The notes beneath the pieces are model-generated. The model worked only from the letters and a program-made list of their open reading frames with translations. It was not told where the DNA came from and made no database searches. A stretch of DNA of 64,000 bases, taken from Sulfolobales archaeon. GTDB taxonomy: Archaea > Thermoproteota > Thermoprotei_A > Sulfolobales > Desulfurococcaceae. Positions 60,891-64,000 of the stretch are shown here, piece by piece. The translations under genes were made by a program, and so were the position numbers. The stretch covers positions 124,001-188,000 of the forward strand of contig JANXDZ010000003.1 of the NCBI GenBank assembly GCA_025059075.1, read 5' to 3'. Every line of letters starts with the position of its first letter. The first letter of the stretch is position 1.

Positions 60891-61414
60891 AGAACACTAA
60901 CATTACTGTAAAATTAGATGAAACCACTAGTAAAGCTCTAGTAGAGCTAAGCTCTAGGACAGGAATAGATCCTGAGTCAATAGCTAAAGACGTCCTTAGA
61001 GCATTCATACAGTACTTAAGCTACTACATAGCTAGAGTAGATATAGCTACTACATGTGGAGACATAATACCGTCAGAATACATAAGTATGTCTAAGACAG
61101 AGCGCATTAATGTAGCTAAGGAAGTAGTTAAAAGAAACATCGTTAAACCAGCCAGTGTAATTGTTAAACTACAAATTAAATTTGGTGAAGTACCGAGGAA
61201 AATAGATCTAGTAGAGCTATCAAATATCACTGGAGTAAAATTAAGAGAACTTAGGAACATGGTTAAAAAACTCGTTAAAGCAAACGTTGCAAGAACAAAT
61301 GGAGACACAGTAGTATTTGACTTACCTGAAGCTGCTGAAAAGTTCGCTGAATGCGCTGAGAAATTAGAGAAGCAATATGGACTTAGGACAATACTGTGGG
61401 TGAAAAGGCATTGA
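60887..61414 (+). CDS. RHH and winged-helix DNA-binding partner of ParA, 175 aa
   Basis: 175 residues. Residues about 3-40 (NITVKLDETTSKALVEL, IAKDVLRAFIQYL) are ribbon-helix-helix. About 75-140 is a winged helix (PRKIDLVELSNITGVKLRELRNMVKKL). Thus one chain carries two DNA-binding modules. SegB of Sulfolobus uses RHH to bind sites by segAB; this is larger. The ATGA overlap with parA shows coupling. It may be the centromere-binding or ParB-like factor. Confidence 0.75.
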   Translation: MKNTNITVKLDETTSKALVELSSRTGIDPESIAKDVLRAFIQYLSYYIARVDIATTCGDIIPSEYISMSKTERINVAKEVVKRNIVKPASVIVKLQIKFGEVPRKIDLVELSNITGVKLRELRNMVKKLVKANVARTNGDTVVFDLPEAAEKFAECAEKLEKQYGLRTILWVKRH

Positions 61415-61770
61415 AGCTCCTCAAGTACTTGAAGCGATCGGAGAACGTTATCATTGTTGTAGAGTTATCGCACCACGATAGACAGGGGCTTTACACAGTG
61501 CTTGGAATAGACTTGTGCAATGAGCAAAGACAGCCGCCGAAGCTATCTCAGGTATTAAGTGATCTAAGGGCTTTCATGGGTCTTTACTCAATAAGAGTTC
61601 ACTTACCCTTAGAGAGTTGTACAGCGCTTTTAACAGAACCTATTGAGAGTTGGGAGAGGATTGAGAAGCTATGTAGTGCTCGTGGATTCAGTGAAGCTAG
61701 ATGCATTGAATTCCTTGTAAATTTACTAAGCGATTTCCTAGGCCTTCTAATTAAGCACCAAGAGCTGTGA
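61396..61770 (+). CDS. Third protein of the ParA operon, 124 aa
   Basis: 124 residues, no family recognised. Alpha/beta: VIIVVELSHHDRQGLYTVLGIDL, IRVHLPLESCTALL, and helical end FLVNLLSDFLGLLI. Four cysteines are scattered without motif. It overlaps the RHH-winged-helix gene by 19 bases, so the three are translated together. It may be an adaptor or effector, i.e. what the ParA complex carries. GTG/ATG 61396. Confidence 0.65.
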   Translation: MGEKALKLLKYLKRSENVIIVVELSHHDRQGLYTVLGIDLCNEQRQPPKLSQVLSDLRAFMGLYSIRVHLPLESCTALLTEPIESWERIEKLCSARGFSEARCIEFLVNLLSDFLGLLIKHQEL

Positions 61771-61827
61771 TTAAGTTAATTAAAGATTTTTAAATCAATA
61801 CCCCCCTTAGGTTTAAAGGGGCTTTAA

Positions 61828-62859
61828 TTGCTGGAGCACTACGTTTACATAGTTGGTCTAGCGGCAAGCTTCATGGTAGCTTTTTCCTTAGGCGCAAATG
61901 ATTTTGCTAACCCAACTGACTGCGCTGTTGGAGCTGGAGCTATCGACTTCAATAAGGCCCTCCTGTTGTTCTCTATATTCGTATTCATAGGATCCATTAT
62001 ACAGGGGAGATTTGTAATAAAAACACTTGGCGGAGGAGTTGTTTCAGAAATAGAGTTAGTTGGAGCACTTAGCGCGGTTTTAGCTACATTCATTTGGGTG
62101 ACTATTGCAACACTCCTAGGAATGCCTGTATCTACTACACATAGCGCTACAGCAGGCGTTTTAGGAGTTGGGCTAGCGTATGCCGCTATGGGTAAGATCG
62201 CTGTTGTTGAAATAAATTGGAGGAACTTACTAAGCATAGTTTTATCCTGGATTACATCGCCTTTAGCTGCTATAGCTTTAGCTGCATGCATATACATTGC
62301 TTTAAGAAAGCTTCTCACGAGATTAAGGGGAGACTCAAGGTCTTGGATTATACTAAAGGCCTCTCTCATAGCTTCACTAGCTTTCTCAGCATACTCATTT
62401 GGAGCAAATGATGTTGCAAATGCTACTGGAGCATATTTATTCGTTACTAAAAAATACTTAGGTGTACCAGCTGGAGAAGCTATGTTGTTTCTCTCAGCTA
62501 TAGGCTCACTAGGCATAATCACTGGTGCATCGGTATTAGGTAAGAGAGTCTTAGAGACAACAGCATATAAGATAACTAAAATAGATGTGGTTTCAGGTCT
62601 AGCTGCAGAGCTATCAAATGCCCTAGTAGTATGGCTATTTACAACAGTGCCGTACGTACTCTTTGGATACGGAATGCCCATATCAACTACTTATTCAACA
62701 GTAGCTTCAATAATTGGAGTTGGCATAGCTAAAAAACGCAGTTTTAGCGAAGTCAACTGGAGGACTGTTCTAAAGATAATTACGTCATGGATAACTACAG
62801 TGCCTGCAGTAGCTCTTTTCTCCATTACAACATATTTAATACTTATAAAAATAATATAG
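61828..62859 (+). CDS. pit: Inorganic phosphate transporter, PiT family
   Basis: 343 residues, about ten membrane helices with the internal repeat of PiT proteins: LGANDFANPTDCAVGAG (about 21-37) and FGANDVANATGAY (about 191-203). GxND motifs bind phosphate and the cation. It imports phosphate with Na+ or H+. TTG 61828. A PhoU-like DUF47 gene follows 12 bases later, the usual regulator pairing. Upstream is the ParA operon, ending 57 bases before. Confidence 0.92.
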   Translation: MLEHYVYIVGLAASFMVAFSLGANDFANPTDCAVGAGAIDFNKALLLFSIFVFIGSIIQGRFVIKTLGGGVVSEIELVGALSAVLATFIWVTIATLLGMPVSTTHSATAGVLGVGLAYAAMGKIAVVEINWRNLLSIVLSWITSPLAAIALAACIYIALRKLLTRLRGDSRSWIILKASLIASLAFSAYSFGANDVANATGAYLFVTKKYLGVPAGEAMLFLSAIGSLGIITGASVLGKRVLETTAYKITKIDVVSGLAAELSNALVVWLFTTVPYVLFGYGMPISTTYSTVASIIGVGIAKKRSFSEVNWRTVLKIITSWITTVPAVALFSITTYLILIKII

Positions 62860-62871
62860 TGAGGGCTCTGT

Positions 62872-63540
62872 TTGACGGCTTGGATATGGATCTCTAAGAA
62901 AGTTGAAGAAAAGTACTTAAATAGAGCTGTTGAGCACTTAGATAAAGTAGCTCTAGTTGCAGAATCCCTGAGAAATGCCTTGAACTCATTCTTAGAGAAG
63001 GATTTGAATGGAGTGAGGGAACATTACAATAGGGTATTTATTGCTGAGAGAACAGCTGATCAAATAAAGAGGGATATAATAAGCGATATGCTTGAGTCAT
63101 CAATACATCCAATAGATAGAGAGGTAATCATGAAGCTGATACTTAGGATAGATTACATAGCTGATCATGCTAAGTCTACTGCTAGAAGACTGCTGTTAGC
63201 AGCTGAAACAGAGTTGAGTATTCCTATTGAAGTATTAAATGACGTAACTGCGATGTGCCACAAGCTTGGAGAAGCCATACTTAAGCTACGTGAAGCGCTA
63301 CTGGAGCTAACTAAAGACCTCAAGAAGTCCCTTGAGCTAGCTGATGCCGTTGAGAGAATAGAGGAGGAAGTAGATGAAGTGAGAAGTAAAGCATTTGAGA
63401 AAGTATTAATGACTTGTAAGAACTCTGATCCAGCAACATGCACTATATTAAATGAAGTAGTTGATTCCCTGGAGAACGCCGTAGATAGATGCGAGGATTC
63501 TGCAGATATGGTTAGATACTTAGCTGTATCACTAAAGTGA
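62872..63540 (+). CDS. PhoU-like DUF47 protein (TIGR00153 type)
   Basis: 222 residues, all helical, two PhoU-type three-helix repeats. RTADQIKRDIISDMLESS (about 61-78) and VERIEEEVDEVRSKAFEKVL (about 161-180) carry the E/D-xxx-D metal-cluster positions of DUF47. It regulates the PiT permease next to it, probably by phosphate- or metal-dependent binding. TTG 62872. Co-transcribed with pit. Confidence 0.9.
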   Translation: MTAWIWISKKVEEKYLNRAVEHLDKVALVAESLRNALNSFLEKDLNGVREHYNRVFIAERTADQIKRDIISDMLESSIHPIDREVIMKLILRIDYIADHAKSTARRLLLAAETELSIPIEVLNDVTAMCHKLGEAILKLREALLELTKDLKKSLELADAVERIEEEVDEVRSKAFEKVLMTCKNSDPATCTILNEVVDSLENAVDRCEDSADMVRYLAVSLK

Positions 63541-63612
63541 GCTTTACCTTAGACTACTTTCTAAACAAGTTTAAATATAACTACATGTTATTTATACAAC
63601 GGTGGACTCTTA

Positions 63613-64000
63613 GTGAGAAATGCTTTAAGCTTCTTATGCATTTACTTGCTGCTAATTGCCTTAATTGCGCTGCCAGCAAATGCCTCTATAGATGGAGAGA
63701 GTTTCTTTACTACAGCCCTCCAAAACCCTAAAGTACTTATCACTATGTTAATTCAATTTACTTTAGGATTCGGCTTAGGATACTTTGGCGTAAAAGTAAT
63801 TAAGTACGTACTGGCGTTTATAGCGATCTTAGTCATTGGAGCAATTTTATCTATATGGAGCCTTGGAGAACCAATAGATGCTTTCCTAAGCAAGATAGTA
63901 CCTGAGTCAAAGCAATTATTGGAGGCCATATACGACTTCCTAAAGTTCCTCGGAGTAATGACCGTAGGACCTATAGCTATAGGATTTATGCTGGGCGCTC
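63613..64000 (+). CDS. Membrane protein with signal segment, 5' part (runs off the window)
   Basis: GTG 63613 with GGTGG at 63601-63605 opens a frame to base 64000, at least 129 codons. It starts with a signal-like helix (FLCIYLLLIALIALPANA), then a hydrophobic segment LITMLIQFTLGFGLGYFGV, an IAILVIGAILSIWSL segment, a helical loop with EAIYDFLKFLG, and a further helix. TATA-like TTTAAATATA at 63570-63579. It follows phoU by 72 bases; family unrecognised. Confidence 0.65.
   Translation, partial: MRNALSFLCIYLLLIALIALPANASIDGESFFTTALQNPKVLITMLIQFTLGFGLGYFGVKVIKYVLAFIAILVIGAILSIWSLGEPIDAFLSKIVPESKQLLEAIYDFLKFLGVMTVGPIAIGFMLGA

Noticed and set aside
61845-62681. Minus-strand ORF of 278 codons
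   Set aside because: Antisense to the PiT transporter. Low-complexity, and the plus strand has matching motifs.
1-64000. CRISPR array or rRNA gene
   Set aside because: No regularly spaced direct repeats of 24-37 bases and no rRNA core sequence were seen anywhere in the window.

Overview
The window looks like a chromosomal segment of a crenarchaeon (phylum Thermoproteota), probably a thermophile. The evidence is archaeal and eukaryote-type information genes (L21e, S25e, RNA polymerase subunit F, Dim1/KsgA, deoxyhypusine synthase, Hel308), archaeal lipid and glycan genes (polyprenyl diphosphate synthase, GlcNAc-1-P transferase, oligosaccharide flippase), an AGOG-type DNA glycosylase, crenarchaeal TATA boxes and many GTG or TTG starts, often leaderless. 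The sequence is moderately AT-rich. I do not assign a genus.

Layout. 1-9.8 kb: partial ROK sugar kinase, then an ABC ATPase, a ferritin-VIT1 membrane protein, a 1,561-residue cell-surface protein of about twelve 120-residue repeats, a FtsX/MacB-type permease, and a glycan-lipid GlcNAc-1-P transferase. 10-14.2 kb: the archaeal block rpl21e-rpoF-DUF655-ksgA-Mtq2-like-trmJ and tRNA-Val(CAC), with an unlisted 47-residue zinc-finger gene diverging from rpl21e. 14.2-16.6 kb: a disturbed stretch with a GC-rich decayed reading frame just after the tRNA, an isolated SDR gene, and about 1 kb with no good gene but possible remnants. 16.6-33.6 kb: metabolic and information genes (epimerase, TIM-barrel isomerase, nitroreductase, deoxyhypusine synthase, cation/proton antiporter, radical SAM enzyme, RNA m5C methyltransferase, two DNA glycosylases, GNAT plus N-acylamino-acid-racemase pair, prenyl synthase, flavoprotein, creatininase-family amidase, SpeD-family decarboxylase).

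33.6-44.7 kb: small crenarchaeal unknowns, a PA14-domain protein, acetyltransferases, HAD and HD hydrolases, MoeA, a flippase, a 45-residue cysteine-motif gene, S25e and a tight three-gene unknown operon. 45-54.6 kb: two unknowns with Hel308, MoaC, an HTH/coiled-coil protein, an HtpX-like protease, a TatD-like hydrolase, and a ThiR-like HTH-ThiN regulator. 54.7-58.7 kb: an ABC-2 exporter, a winged-helix regulator and a maltokinase-like kinase in one direction. 58.9-61.8 kb: a ParA ATPase with a ribbon-helix-helix/winged-helix partner and a third unknown protein, next to two divergent DNA-binding-protein genes and TTTAGTT-type motifs. This is the best candidate here for an undescribed system, possibly DNA partition. 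61.8-64 kb: PiT phosphate permease, its PhoU-like partner, and a truncated membrane-protein gene.

Five small reading frames too short or without a usual start codon were read by eye: a C2H2 zinc finger (47 aa), a one-helix membrane peptide (34 aa), an 81-residue cysteine-rich protein with a likely CTG start, a 45-residue CxxC protein and a doubtful 39-residue frame. All functions are inferred from motifs in the sequence; no database search was run.
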